This document shows positions 16,054 to 28,000 of a stretch of DNA of 64,000 nucleotides, piece by piece. Within the stretch, counting starts at the first letter, position 1, and each line of letters opens with the position of its first letter. The stretch is from the NCBI GenBank assembly GCA_964600615.1, contig CAZRJK010000002.1, forward strand, positions 58,826-122,825, written 5' to 3'. The position numbers and the translations under genes were made by a program. The DNA comes from RUG11198 sp964600615. Its GTDB lineage: Bacteria; Bacillota_I; Bacilli_A; RF39; UBA660. The notes under the pieces are model-generated. The model was not told the DNA's origin, did no database searches, and saw only the letters and a list, made by a program, of their open reading frames with translations.

Positions 16054-18282
16054 ATGAAGGATGTTTGGAAAGGTTTTAAGGGTGGTAATTGGGTTAATAG
16101 AATTGATGTTATAGATTTTATTAAAAAGAATTATAAACCTTATGATGATGATGAGTCTTTTTTAGAAAAGCCTAGTGATAAGACTAAGAATGTTTGGAAA
16201 GAGTGTAATAAATTATTAAAGAAAGAACTAAAAAAACATGTTTTAGATATAGATGTAGATCATATGTCTGGGATAAATAATTTTGAAGCGGGATATATTG
16301 ATAAAGAAAATGAAGTAATAGTGGGTCTTCAGACTGATAGTCCTCTTAAGAGAATGGTTAATCCTTATGGTGGTATTAGGATGGTATATTCTGAGTTAGA
16401 AGCATATGGTTATAAGTTAAATCCTTTAGTGGATAAGTATTTTAATGAATATAGAAAAACCCATAATCAAGGGGTATTTGATGCTTATACATCTGATATT
16501 AGAAAGGCTAGACATGTTGGTTTATTAACGGGACTTCCTGATGCTTATGGTAGAGGAAGAATTATAGGTGATTATAGAAGAATTGCTTTATATGGTATAG
16601 ATTATTTAATGGAAGAAAAGAAGAAGGATTTTAATCGTAAAGAAGGTAAAATGACCGATAATTTAATTCGTTTAAGAGAAGAAATATCTATGCAATATAG
16701 GGCTTTAGAAGAAATAAAAAATATGGCTTTAAAGTATGGATATGATATATCTTTACCTGCTAGTTGTGCTAAGGAAGCTATTCAATGGACTTATTTTGGT
16801 TATTTAGCTGCTGTTAAGGAAAATAATGGAGCTGCTATGAGTTTAGGAAGAGTTGATGCTTTTTTTGATATTTATATTGAAAGGGATATAAAGAAAGGTA
16901 TTCTTACAGAGAAGGAAGCTCAGGAATTGATTGATCAATTTGTAATTAAGCTAAGATTAGTTAGGCATTTAAGAACTCCTGAATATGATGAATTGTTTTC
17001 AGGGGACCCTACTTGGGTAACTTGTTCTTTGGGTGGTATTACTAATGAGGGAGTTAGTATGGTTACTAAAACTTCTTATAGATTACTAAATACTTTAACT
17101 AATTTAGATCCAGCTCCAGAGCCTAATATGACTGTTTTGTGGAGTAAGAAGTTACCTGATACTTGGAAGAAGTATTGTGCTAGGATGAGTATTGAAACTG
17201 ATGCAATACAGTATGAGTCTGATGATTTAATGAGACCTATATATGGTGATGATTATGCTATAGCTTGTTGTGTTTCTGCTATGAGATTAGGTAAAGATAT
17301 GCAGTTTTTTGGTGCTAGATGTAATTTAGCTAAGTCTTTACTATATGCTATTAATGGGGGATATGATGAGGTAAAGAAAGAACTTGTTATTAAGAATATT
17401 CCTAAGATGGATGATAAGGTGTTAGATTATGATAAGGTTAAGAGGTATTATTATAAAGTAATAGAACAGGTTGCTGATATTTATAGTGATGCGATGAATA
17501 TTATTCATTATATGCATGATAAATATGCATATGAAGCTTCAATGATGGCTTTACATGATACTAATGTTCATAGATATATGGCTTATGGAGTGGCTGGTCT
17601 TTCTGTTGCTGTTGATTCTTTATCGGCTATTAAATATGCTAAGGTTAAGCCTATTAGGGATAAGGATGGTATTACTACTTCTTTTGAAATAATTGGTGAT
17701 TTTCCTAAATATGGTAATGATGATGATAGAGTAGATAATATTGCTAAAGAATTATTAAGAAAGATGTTTAAGGAACTAAAGAAACATAAATGCTATCGAG
17801 ATGCAGAACCTACGATGTCTGTTCTTACTATTACTTCTAATGTGGTATATGGAGCTAAGACGGGCTCTACTCCTGATGGAAGAATAGCAGGGGAAGCTTT
17901 TGCTCCTGGTGCTAATCCTATGCATGGAAGAGATGAAAATGGGGCAGTTGCATCTTTAAATAGTGTTAGTAAATTAGAATATGCTAAATGTTGTAAAGAT
18001 GGGATATCTAATACTTTTTCGATTGTTCCTAATGCTTTAGGAATGACTAGGGAAGATCAGGTTAATAATCTAGTAGGGTTAATGGATGGTTATTTTAGGC
18101 AAGGAGCCCATCATTTAAATGTTAATGTATTAAATAGAGAAACTTTAATAGATGCAATGGATAATCCAGATAAATATCCTCTTCTTACAATTAGGGTTTC
18201 AGGATATGCGGTTAGATTTAATAGACTTACGAGACGTCAACAAGAAGAAGTTATTGCTAGAACGTTTCATGAGAGGGTTTAG
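16054..18282 (+). CDS. pflB: Pyruvate formate-lyase (formate C-acetyltransferase)
   Basis: Cleaves pyruvate with CoA to acetyl-CoA and formate by a glycyl radical mechanism; central to anaerobic fermentation. The 742-residue length is normal. The adjacent Cys pair lies in AIACCVSAM (about 405-406) and the glycyl radical motif RVSGYAVRF puts the radical at about Gly720. The N-terminal FKGGNW is family-typical. AGGAGG precedes the ATG. The activase gene pflA follows after 2 bases, so they form an operon. Confidence 0.98.
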   Translation: MKDVWKGFKGGNWVNRIDVIDFIKKNYKPYDDDESFLEKPSDKTKNVWKECNKLLKKELKKHVLDIDVDHMSGINNFEAGYIDKENEVIVGLQTDSPLKRMVNPYGGIRMVYSELEAYGYKLNPLVDKYFNEYRKTHNQGVFDAYTSDIRKARHVGLLTGLPDAYGRGRIIGDYRRIALYGIDYLMEEKKKDFNRKEGKMTDNLIRLREEISMQYRALEEIKNMALKYGYDISLPASCAKEAIQWTYFGYLAAVKENNGAAMSLGRVDAFFDIYIERDIKKGILTEKEAQELIDQFVIKLRLVRHLRTPEYDELFSGDPTWVTCSLGGITNEGVSMVTKTSYRLLNTLTNLDPAPEPNMTVLWSKKLPDTWKKYCARMSIETDAIQYESDDLMRPIYGDDYAIACCVSAMRLGKDMQFFGARCNLAKSLLYAINGGYDEVKKELVIKNIPKMDDKVLDYDKVKRYYYKVIEQVADIYSDAMNIIHYMHDKYAYEASMMALHDTNVHRYMAYGVAGLSVAVDSLSAIKYAKVKPIRDKDGITTSFEIIGDFPKYGNDDDRVDNIAKELLRKMFKELKKHKCYRDAEPTMSVLTITSNVVYGAKTGSTPDGRIAGEAFAPGANPMHGRDENGAVASLNSVSKLEYAKCCKDGISNTFSIVPNALGMTREDQVNNLVGLMDGYFRQGAHHLNVNVLNRETLIDAMDNPDKYPLLTIRVSGYAVRFNRLTRRQQEEVIARTFHERV

Positions 18283-18284
18283 TT

Positions 18285-19001
18285 ATGATTAGGGGTTCTG
18301 TTAATAAGATAGAGACATCTGGTTTTGTTGATGGTCCTGGTATTAGGACGGTAGTATTTTTAAATGGGTGTAAGTTAAGATGTAAGTATTGTCAAAATCC
18401 TGAGACTTGGAAGATGGGTAGTTTTAATTATACTCCCAGAGAACTTGCTGATAAGTTACTTAGAAATAAAAATTATTATAAGAGTAGTAATGGGGGAGTT
18501 ACTTTTTCTGGTGGAGAACCACTTATTCAGAGTGAGTTTGTAATAGCAGTTAGTAAGATTCTTAGAAAAGAAGGTATTCATGTTGCTATAGATACGGCAG
18601 GTGTTGGTAATGGGGATTATGATAAAATATTAAAAAATATAGATTTAGTTTTATTGGATATTAAGCATACTGATAAGGATAAATATATTGATTTAACTTC
18701 GCATCGAATTAATGATAGTTTAAAGTTTATTGATGCTCTTAATAATAGTAAAGTTGAAGTGTGGATAAGGCAAGTAATTGTTCCTAATTTTAATGATACG
18801 GAAGAATATATTGATAGTTTAGTTGATTTTATTAAGAAAATTAAGAATGTTACAAGAGTAGATTTTCTTCCTTATCATAAATTTGGTGATAGTAAATATG
18901 TAGAACTTGGTATTGATAATCCGTATAAGAATAAAGTGCCAATGGATAAGTGTAGATGTGATAAGTTATATGATAAATTTATTGAAAAGTATAACGAATG
19001 A
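18285..19001 (+). CDS. pflA: Pyruvate formate-lyase activating enzyme
   Basis: Radical SAM enzyme that installs the glycyl radical on PFL. The 238-residue protein has the 4Fe-4S motif CKLRCKYC (C-x3-C-x2-C) near residue 29, the preceding DGPGIRTVVFLNGC, and the GGVTFSGGEP SAM-binding segment. It starts 2 bases after pflB. The upstream ATT AGTT context shows only a weak ribosome site, consistent with coupling. Confidence 0.97.
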   Translation: MIRGSVNKIETSGFVDGPGIRTVVFLNGCKLRCKYCQNPETWKMGSFNYTPRELADKLLRNKNYYKSSNGGVTFSGGEPLIQSEFVIAVSKILRKEGIHVAIDTAGVGNGDYDKILKNIDLVLLDIKHTDKDKYIDLTSHRINDSLKFIDALNNSKVEVWIRQVIVPNFNDTEEYIDSLVDFIKKIKNVTRVDFLPYHKFGDSKYVELGIDNPYKNKVPMDKCRCDKLYDKFIEKYNE

Positions 19002-19024
19002 CTTGTTAGTCATTCGTTTTTATT
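18993..19024 (+). terminator. pfl operon terminator
   Basis: Perfect 11-bp stem AACGAATGACT/AGTCATTCGTT, loop TGTT, then TTTATTT. Confidence 0.9.
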
Positions 19025-19103
19025 TGTTCATTATTAAAAAAATAATTTATGGTTTTTATTGTTTTATTATTTTAGTAGTTATTACTAGTGGAACATATGC
19101 TTT

Positions 19104-19988
19104 TTATAATAATTCGTACTCTTTACTTAATATTCTTTTATCACTACAGTATTCCATAATAAATATATTTTCTTTCTTAACTATAATAATACCTATTGTT
19201 TTATCCATATTTATTTTCTTTATATTATTATCTATATAATTCATATATATTTTTATTTGGCCTATGTGTTCTTTCTTTAATTTAGTTATTTTTAATTCAA
19301 CAACTACATAGCAGTTAAACTCTATATTAAATAATAGTAAATCTATATAATTATAAGTATTACCAATTTTAATTTTGTATTCACTGCCAATAAAACTAAA
19401 TGAATTACCTAATTCTTTCATAAAACTTTCTATATCTTCTAGTATTAATTTTTGTAATATTTTTTCAGATATATTATCATAATTATATTTATTTTTAATT
19501 AATATTGGATTTTTAATTAAATCTTTAATATCATTATTTTTATTCTCAATAATTAATTTGTTTTTAGTACTATCTGGTAATCTTTCATATTCTTTATTTT
19601 TTATTATTTTTATTAATTCTCTTTTTGAAAGATTTCTTTTTATTGCTTGATTTATATAGTAGTCTATTTTATTTTTATCTTTTATTGGAAATAATACTCT
19701 ATAATGTGATATTGTTAATTGTGCACCCACTGGGTGCACTTTTGAAAAATTATAAAGTTTTCTAATATCAAATAAATATCTAACGCTGTATTTTTTATCC
19801 ACTTCTATGGTTAGTTTTTTAGAATATTCTTTAATTATTCCTTCTCCATAGTGTTTACCTGCTTCTGATAGTAATTTTCCTACATTGTAGTAAGTAGTTA
19901 AATCACTTTTGTTTTTACTATAATCTTTTATTCTTTTAGTAATTTCATTATTTATTAATTCATTTTTTATTTTATTGTAATAGTTCAT
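19104..19988 (-). CDS. DUF1016 (YhcG-like) PD-(D/E)XK nuclease family protein
   Basis: 294 residues. The N-terminal domain (about 1-150) matches the DUF1016 N-terminal type (TTYYNVGKLLSEAGKHYGEGIIKEYSKKL, then LFDIRKLYNF and ISHYRVLFPI). The C-terminal domain has the nuclease pattern YIDLLLFN...YVVVELK (Asp, then Glu-x-Lys) and FSFIGSEYKI. Family members are putative nucleases associated with restriction or mobile elements; substrate unknown. It is a lone reverse-strand gene between two well-terminated operons, with no restriction partner, suggesting acquisition. Confidence 0.88.
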   Translation of the reverse strand: MNYYNKIKNELINNEITKRIKDYSKNKSDLTTYYNVGKLLSEAGKHYGEGIIKEYSKKLTIEVDKKYSVRYLFDIRKLYNFSKVHPVGAQLTISHYRVLFPIKDKNKIDYYINQAIKRNLSKRELIKIIKNKEYERLPDSTKNKLIIENKNNDIKDLIKNPILIKNKYNYDNISEKILQKLILEDIESFMKELGNSFSFIGSEYKIKIGNTYNYIDLLLFNIEFNCYVVVELKITKLKKEHIGQIKIYMNYIDNNIKKINMDKTIGIIIVKKENIFIMEYCSDKRILSKEYELL

Positions 19989-20129
19989 AATTTATCGCCT
20001 CTAATTATATTATTCTAGATAAATAATGAAAATCCTTCTTATTTTTATAAAAAAATAATTTTATTTTCTTATTTGTTAATTTTATTGTTTATAATTTTTT
20101 ATTATGGTAATCTTTAGATAGGTGGTAGT

Positions 20130-21305
20130 ATGACAAAGTTTGATAAAGAATATTTAGAATTATGTAAAAAGATTTTAGATGAAGGAGTAGAGGTTAAGAA
20201 TAGAACTGGTATTAATACTTTGAAGATACCTAGTTATAATTTTGAGTTTGATATAAATAAAGAATTTCCAATTTTACAAAGTAAACAAACGGCTTTTAAG
20301 AGCGCTATTATAGAGATGCTATGGATATGGCAGATGCAATCTAATGATGTTAGTTTGCTGCATGATAGGGGAGTTCATATTTGGGATAAATGGATGGTAG
20401 ATGATGATGGTATTTATCGTATTTATGCTAATGAAGAGACAGAAGCCTATGATCCTAATAGGTTTGTATATGTAATGGATCCTCTTAGTGTTCCTGTAGA
20501 TGGAATAAATGGTTTTTTAAAACCTAAGAATGATGGTAATGGTAATAATATGTTTGCTAAGAGTAGAATAGATGGTAAAAATATAATTGGAGCTAAGTAT
20601 TATGGTAAGGAATATGCTAATACGATAGGGACTGCTTATGGATATATTGTTAATAGATATAAGCATACGCAAAATTTGATTAAGACAATTAATGAAATAA
20701 AAAAGGATGGTAAAGATGATAGGAGAATGGTTAAGAGTTTGTGGCAGGATGAATTTTTAAGAACTGCTGTTCTTCCTTCTTGTGTTTGGGCTACGGAATG
20801 GGATGTTACTGGAGATAAATTAAATTTATCTGTTCATCAGAGAAGTTGTGATGTTCCTTTGGGCTTACCTTTTAATGTTACGCAATATGCTGCTTTATTA
20901 AAAATGATAGCGCAAGTAACTAATTTAGAGGCTGGTACAATGAATTATTCTATTAAGGATGCTCATATATATCTTGACCAGTTAAAAGGCATAAAATTGC
21001 AATTGGAAAGATGGCAAAAATTTAATAAATTAATGGAGAAAAGTAGGGATGATTTAAGGGCTAGATATGAGAATTTAGAGTTAAATTTAAATAGTAAATA
21101 TTGCACAATTAATGATAAAGAAAGAGCTGATTTTACTGAGGAATATAATATGATTGATTTGATTATTCATAATGATAGTCCTGAATTATGGTTAAATCCT
21201 AATGTTAAAGATTTCTTTAAATTTGATAATTCTAGAGAATTAAAAGATACTAAGTTAAAGAAATATAAACATTTGGGAAAAATTGATTTTCCATTAGCAA
21301 GATAA
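20130..21305 (+). CDS. thyA: Thymidylate synthase, long form
   Basis: Methylates dUMP to dTMP with methylene-THF. The catalytic Cys lies in LPSCVWAT (about residue 218) and the dUMP-binding motif HQRSCDVPLGLPFNVTQYA is intact; FPILQSKQTAFKS and DAHIY are also family-typical. At 391 residues it is well above the ~264 of E. coli ThyA, through an insert at about 85-170 and another near 290-345. The usual PCH at the active Cys is SCV here. No dihydrofolate reductase gene is adjacent. AGGTGG precedes the ATG. Confidence 0.95.
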   Translation: MTKFDKEYLELCKKILDEGVEVKNRTGINTLKIPSYNFEFDINKEFPILQSKQTAFKSAIIEMLWIWQMQSNDVSLLHDRGVHIWDKWMVDDDGIYRIYANEETEAYDPNRFVYVMDPLSVPVDGINGFLKPKNDGNGNNMFAKSRIDGKNIIGAKYYGKEYANTIGTAYGYIVNRYKHTQNLIKTINEIKKDGKDDRRMVKSLWQDEFLRTAVLPSCVWATEWDVTGDKLNLSVHQRSCDVPLGLPFNVTQYAALLKMIAQVTNLEAGTMNYSIKDAHIYLDQLKGIKLQLERWQKFNKLMEKSRDDLRARYENLELNLNSKYCTINDKERADFTEEYNMIDLIIHNDSPELWLNPNVKDFFKFDNSRELKDTKLKKYKHLGKIDFPLAR

Positions 21306-21329
21306 AGATATTCTTTATCTTTTTTTTTG
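21300..21329 (+). terminator. thyA terminator
   Basis: 9-bp stem AGATAAAGA/TCTTTATCT with a 3-base loop and nine T. Confidence 0.9.
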
Positions 21330-21376
21330 TATAAAATAATTGATTTTTTCCATAATATTATTGAAAGGACGATATT

Positions 21377-21814
21377 ATGAATGAGAATAATGAATTATTA
21401 ATGTATATTTATCAGAATTGTGATATGGGAGTTAAGAGTTGTACTAATTTAATTAAAATATTAAATGATAAAGATAATAAGATAAAAAAGATTGTTGAGG
21501 GTGAATTAAAAGGATATGAGAATTATTTAAAGAAATCTAAAAAATTATTAAAAAAATATGGTGTAGAACCTAAAGATAAAGGGATAATTACTGATGTTAT
21601 GTCTAAGATGGGTATGTCTATGGAAATGATGAAAGATAATAGTGATGCGAGGGTTGCTGATATGCTAACTAAAGGTTTTACGATGGGGAATGTAGATATT
21701 TCTAAGAAGATAGATAGATATGAAGGAGATGCTGGGAAGGATATATTGGATTTAGCTAAAGAGTTATTAGAATTTGGTAAGAAAAATATTGAATTTTTAA
21801 AACCATATTTATAA
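21377..21814 (+). CDS. Helical-bundle protein, unknown
   Basis: 145 residues predicted almost wholly helical (LLMYIYQNCDMGVKSCTNL, then KKIVEGELKGYENYLKKSKKLL, a Met-rich stretch MSKMGMSMEMM, and a last amphipathic helix). The arrangement recalls ferritin-like/DUF2383-type four-helix proteins, but I see no metal-ligand pattern, so no function is assigned. GAAAGGA precedes the ATG. Single gene. Confidence 0.65.
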   Translation: MNENNELLMYIYQNCDMGVKSCTNLIKILNDKDNKIKKIVEGELKGYENYLKKSKKLLKKYGVEPKDKGIITDVMSKMGMSMEMMKDNSDARVADMLTKGFTMGNVDISKKIDRYEGDAGKDILDLAKELLEFGKKNIEFLKPYL

Positions 21815-21819
21815 TAACT

Positions 21820-21863
21820 TTTTTTTAAAATCTCATGATGAGACGTATTGTCTTTTTTTTGCT
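21820..21863 (+). terminator. Possible terminator after 21377-21814
   Basis: Palindromic TCTCATGATGAGA and a short AGAC/GTCT stem followed by eight T; structure is weaker than the other terminators here. Confidence 0.45.
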
Positions 21864-21923
21864 TTTTTAAGTTATCTTATAGTTAAAAAGATGTTTTTTT
21901 CTTTTCTTTTTTTGTAATTAATC

Positions 21924-21952
21924 TTGAAAAAAAATATTAGGTATTATATAAT
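21924..21952 (+). promoter_or_regulatory. Promoter of the giant surface-protein gene
   Basis: TTGAAA (21924-21929), 17 nt, TATAAT (21947-21952). The transcript would start about 45 nt before the ATG. Confidence 0.75.
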
Positions 21953-22002
21953 GATAATATATAATGAAGAATATGCAGAATAAGTGAAGGGTAGGTGATT
22001 TT

Positions 22003-25000
22003 ATGTTTAGTGATAAGAAAAAACTTATAGGTTTTATTCTTGGTTTAATTATGTTTTCTATTACTGTAACATCACTTACTTATGCTTATTATTCATGGCA
22101 AAGTGCTAATACTGATATTACTTTTAATATTAATGATCAATATTTTTATTGTGAAACTGATATTGATTCAAGTATTAATAATTTATCACCAGTATTAGAT
22201 TATAAAGATGGAGCTTTATATAAATTTAAGGTAAATAATGTTGCTAATAAGAATACGACATTTTCTGTTACTATGAATATAGAATCTATTGATGAAGTTT
22301 TAAAACACGAATCATTTAAATATAAATTAATGGTAGATAAGACTAATGGATCTAATAATTGTCAGACTGGTGCTTCTGGGTGTGAAGAAGTAGCAAGTGG
22401 TAATTTTAGTAATGTGCATGTAGGTAATAATACTTTAGTACCCTCTATTAATTTACCAAATAATAGTAGATATGAATATTATTTCTTTATGTATATAGAT
22501 GGGAACATGAGTAATCCTAGTGGAATGCAATCAGCATCAATGGTATCAACACTTGGAGTATGTGATATTTATGCTGAGTTTGATATTTCTGTAGGAGATA
22601 CTAATGTTACACCTCTATTTAAGAAAGTTTATGAAGGGGAAAACTATCCTGAATTGCCTATACCGGTTAGAAGTAATTCAGTAGTTACATATAATACTAA
22701 TGGGGGAAATAGCATTGCTAATAAATCAATATCATATAGTTTTGGTGGTTGGTATCAAGAAGAAAATAAGGCACAGACTACAGCTTATACTGCTAATGGT
22801 AATACTGTAACAACAAATACTTTGGTTACTAAATCTATTAATCATACTTTGTATCCAAGGTGGCAAGATACTAATGGAAAACATGGAACAAATTCAACAT
22901 CAGTATCTTCTGATTTGTGTTATAAATTACCAACACCAGAAAAGACTGGCTATCAGTTTGATGGCTGGTATCAAGATTCAGGGTTAACAAAAGCGGTTAC
23001 TGCACAAACTAATGAGGCTACAGCTGAAAAAGGATATTATTCTAATGATTATTATTGTCCACAAAAGAGTCATGAATTATATGCTAAATGGACAGTGGTT
23101 GATTATACAATAACTTATAAAGATTGTGGAAATACTAATTTTTCTGGAAATCATACTAATGGATATCCTACAAAATATAATTATGGTACGGGAGTAACAT
23201 TAGATAATCCAACGAGAGATGGATATACTTTTGGTGGTTATTATTCTGCTAGTACATGTAGTGGTAATGTAGTTACTAGTATTGGTGCTACAGAAACTGG
23301 AAATAAAACTTTTTATGCAAAATGGAATGCTAATAGTGCTAGTGTTACGATTAAAAAAGACGGAAGTAATTGGACAAGTAGTAATCCTGGAATAAATGTA
23401 GCTTTATTCTCTGGCACTTCATCTGCATACACATATAGTACTGCTACTGTTTCAACAAATAAGGAAACAGTTACTTGGACAACGGGTGTTAACGGAGTAA
23501 CTTTAGCTGCTGGCACATATAATATATATATTAGTAAAGATGCTAATCATTTGGATACGTTAGTTGATTCTGGCTTTGATTTAGTAGTAACAACAGATGC
23601 TAGTAAGGTAGTTAATTATTATACTTTAACTATGACAGGAACAAATGTTAGTTCGTTGAAATTAAACAGTACTACTGTGGAAGATGGCGGTAGTGTGCCA
23701 GTTGCTGGAGGTGTAGCTCAAGCTATAAATGGTACAGTTGGTTCTGGATTTACGTTTTCTACTTGGAGTAAAACAAGTGGTAATGCATCATTTAGTGCTG
23801 CGACTAGTTTAAGTACAAATGTAACTGTTAGTGCCGCTAGTACAATAAATGCAACTGCGGCAGCATCAAGCACTAATAAAGTAACACTTACTTTAAAAAA
23901 AGATGGAAGTAATTGCACTAATTGTAATGGATATATTGTACATATAAGTACTAGTGATAGTAGTGATACAGCATCATTTACTGGAACAACGGCTAGATCT
24001 GCAACTTTAGCTATAACTGGGGCAATGGTACCAGGGACAACATATTATGTATGGGTGGCAAGAGACGCTAATCATAAAACAGCTGGTACAAATAATGCTA
24101 ATATGGTATATAGTGGTGTATCATTTACTGGTGGTACCGCAGCAGTACCTACAAATCCAATTAATTTCTATACATTAACAATGACGGGAACAAATGTAGG
24201 TTCATTAAAATTAAATGATTCTAGTGTAACTAGTGGAAATAGTGTATTAGTAGTGGGAGGCGCTAAGCAAGCTATTACTGGTACAGTTAATTCTGGATAT
24301 ACATTTACTACTTGGAGTAAGACTGCAGGTACTGCAACGTTTGATAGCGCTACTACATTAAGTACAAATGTAACTGTTGGTGCAGCTAATACGACAATAA
24401 ATGCAGCTGCTGGTGCTTCTTCTTCAAATAAAGTAACAATTACCTTGAAGAAAGATGGAAATAATTGTACAAACTGTAGTGGATATGCAGTACATATAAG
24501 TACAAGTAATAGTAATGATACAGCATCTTTCTCTGGTTCTACAGGAAGTGCTGCTACTCTTGATATAACGGGAGCTATGGTACCAGGTACAATGTATTAT
24601 GTGTGGGTAGCAAGAGATGCTAATCATAAGACAGCTGGTACAAGTAATGCCAATATGGTATATAGTGGGGTATCATTTACAGGGGCTGCTGCAGCAGTAC
24701 CAACTAACCCTGTTAATTTCTATACATTGACAATGACAGGAACAAATGTAGGTTCATTAAAATTAAATGGATCTGATGTAACGAGTGGAAATAGTGTATT
24801 AGTAGTGGGTGGAGCAAAACAGGCGATAACTGGAACTGCAAGTTCTGGATATGCATTTACTACTTGGAGTACTACAACTGGAACGGCTTCATTTGATGCA
24901 GCAACTAGTTTAAGTACTAATGTAACTGTTAGTGCGGCTAGTACTATAAATGCTGCAGCTGGTGCTTCTTCTTCAAATAAAGTAACTATTGCTTTGAAAA

Positions 25001-28000
25001 AAGATGGAAGTAATTGTACAAATTGTAGTGGATATGCAGTACATATAAGTACTAGTAATAGTAATGATACGGCATCATTTACTGGTTCTACAGGAAGTGC
25101 TGCTACTCTTGATATAACTGGGGCAATGACACCAGGAACAAACTATTATGTATGGGTAGCAAGAGATGCTAACCATAAGACAGCAGGTACAAGTAATGCG
25201 AATATGGTATATAGTGGTGTATCATTTATAGGTGCAGCAGCAGTAACACCAACTAATCCTGTTAATTTCTATACTTTAACAATGACGGGAACTAATGTAG
25301 GCTCATTAAAATTAAATGATTCTAGTGTAACTAGTGGAAATAGTGTATTAGTAGTGGGAGGCGCTAAGCAAGCAATAACTGGTTCAGTTAATTCTGGTTA
25401 TACATTTACTACTTGGAGTAAGACAGCTGGAACTGTAACATTTGATAGTGCTACTACGTTAAGTACAAATGTAACTGTTAGTGCAGCTAGTACAATAAAT
25501 GCTGCTGCTGGAGCTGCTAGTACCAATAAGGTAACAATTACGTTAAAGAAAGACGGAAGTAATTGTACAAGTTGTAGTGGATATGCAGTACATATAAGTA
25601 CAAGTAGTAGTAATGATACAGCAACTTTCTCTGGTTCTACAGGAAGTTCTGCTACTCTTGATATAACTGGGGCTATGGTACCGGGAACAATGTATTATGT
25701 ATGGGTAGGAAGAGATGCTAATCATAAGACAGCAGGAACAAATAATGCAAATATGGTGTATAGTGGGGTATCATTTACGGGAGCTGCAGCAGCGACTCCT
25801 ACAAATCCTGTTAATTTCTATACTTTAACAATGACTGGTACTAATGTAGGTTCATTAAAATTAAACGGATCTGATGTAACTAGTGGAAATAGTGTATTAG
25901 TAGTAGGCGGAGCAAAACAAGCAATAAATGGAACTGTAAGTTCTGGATATGCGTTTACTACTTGGAGTACAACGTCAGGAACTGCAACGTTTGATAATGC
26001 TACTACATTAAATACAAATGTAACTGTTAGTGCGGCTAGTACCATAAATGCAGCTGCTGATGCTTCTTCTTCAAATAAAGTAACAATTACATTTAAAAAA
26101 GATGGAAGTAATTGTACAAGTTGTAGTGGATATGCAGTACATATAAGTACAAATAATAGTAGTGATACAGCATCATTTACTGGGAGTACTTCTTCTTCTG
26201 CTACTCTTGATATAACTGGAGCTATGGTGCCAGGAACAACATATTATGTATGGGTAGCAAGAGACGCTAATCATAAGACAGCTGGTACAAGTAATGCTAA
26301 TATGGTATATAGTGGAGTATCATTTACAGGAGCTGCTGCTGCAACACCAGCAAATCCAGTTAATTTTTACACATTAACAATGACTGGTACTAATATGAGT
26401 GCTCTTAAACTAAATGATACTTCTATAACAAGTGGAAGTAGTGTAGTAGTTGTTGGTGGAGCAAAACAAGCAATAACTGGTACTGCTGCTACAGATCATT
26501 CATTTTCAACTTGGAGTAAGACAGCTGGAACTGCAACATTTGATAGTGCAACTACATTAAGTACAAATGTAACGGTGTCTGCTGCTAATTCGGCAATTAA
26601 TGCTACTGCTGTACCTAATAATTATAAAAATACTACTACAGGTGCATTTTATGATACTTTAAAAAATGCTCTTGCTAATGTTCAAGCAAATCAAACTATT
26701 CAAGTTATAAATGGAATTACCGAGACAACTGCTGCAACTTTAGATTCTGGTAAAACAGGCGTAACTTTAGATTTAAACGGTGAAACAATAACTTTAAGTA
26801 GTGTTAATATAGTAAATAGTGGTGGATTAACTATTATTTCTAGTCAATCTGGTGGTACTATTAGTGGTAATGCTAGTAATGTTATTAATAATGGAACAGG
26901 ATCTTTAACTGTTTCTAGTGGTACAATAACTGGAACGCAATCTGTTATTAGTTCTACTACCGGAGCTGTTACTATTAATGGAGGTACTATTAATTCTACA
27001 GCGGCATCTGGAAATTATGATGGTATTTATAAGAATGGTTCTACGGGAACTGTTACGATTTCATCTGGATCTGTGACTGGTTATAGATCTGGTGTATATA
27101 ATAATGGTTCATCAGAAATTAATATATCTGGTGGAACAGTATCTGGTACAACCCAAGGAATTTATAGTTATAGTACAGGTGCTGTTAATATTACTGGTGG
27201 AACAGTAACTGGTAATACTGGTATAATAAATAGGGTAAATTCTAATATAACAATTAATGGAACAAATGCTCAAGTTACTGGTGTTGCTGGTAATGGTATT
27301 ACTGCTGTATCTGGATCTGTAACTGTAACTAATGGAGAGGTTAAAGGTTCTAGTAGTGGTATTAATTCAACCACTGGTGCAATAACAGTAAATGGAGGAA
27401 CAGTGCGTTCTACAGCCGCTAGCGGAAATTATGATGGTATTTATAAAAATGGAGCGAGTGGAGCCGTAACAATATCATCTGGATCTGTAACAGGTTATAG
27501 ATCAGGTATTTATAATAATGGAACTTCACAAGTTAGCATTGAGGGTGGAACTGTAACAGGTACTTCTCAAGGTATATATAGTTATAGTACAGGAGCTGTA
27601 AATGTAACTGGTGGAATAATATCAGGTAATGCTGGTATTGTAAATAGGGTAAATTCTAATATAACAATTAATGGAACAAATGTACAAGTAAAAGGATTAT
27701 CAGGTAATGGTATTACATCAGTATCAGGAACAGTAACTTTAACTAATGGTTCAATTACTGGAACTGCAAGTGGTATTAGTGCTACAACAGGAGCAATAAA
27801 TATAAATGGTGGAACGGTTACTAGCAGTGCAACAACTGGTACAAATGCTGCTATTTATAAAAATGGTGCAAGTGGTATAGTAACTATATCAGCTGGAGCA
27901 GTTACTGGTTATTATGGAATATATAATAATGCAGCCGGGCCAATAAGTATAACTGGTGGAACAGTAACTGGTAATGGTGTGAATGGAATATATAATAAGA

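Noticed and set aside
18907..19239. Forward frame of 110 codons overlapping the pflA end
   Set aside because: It crosses the pfl terminator and lies opposite the DUF1016 gene; no ribosome site.
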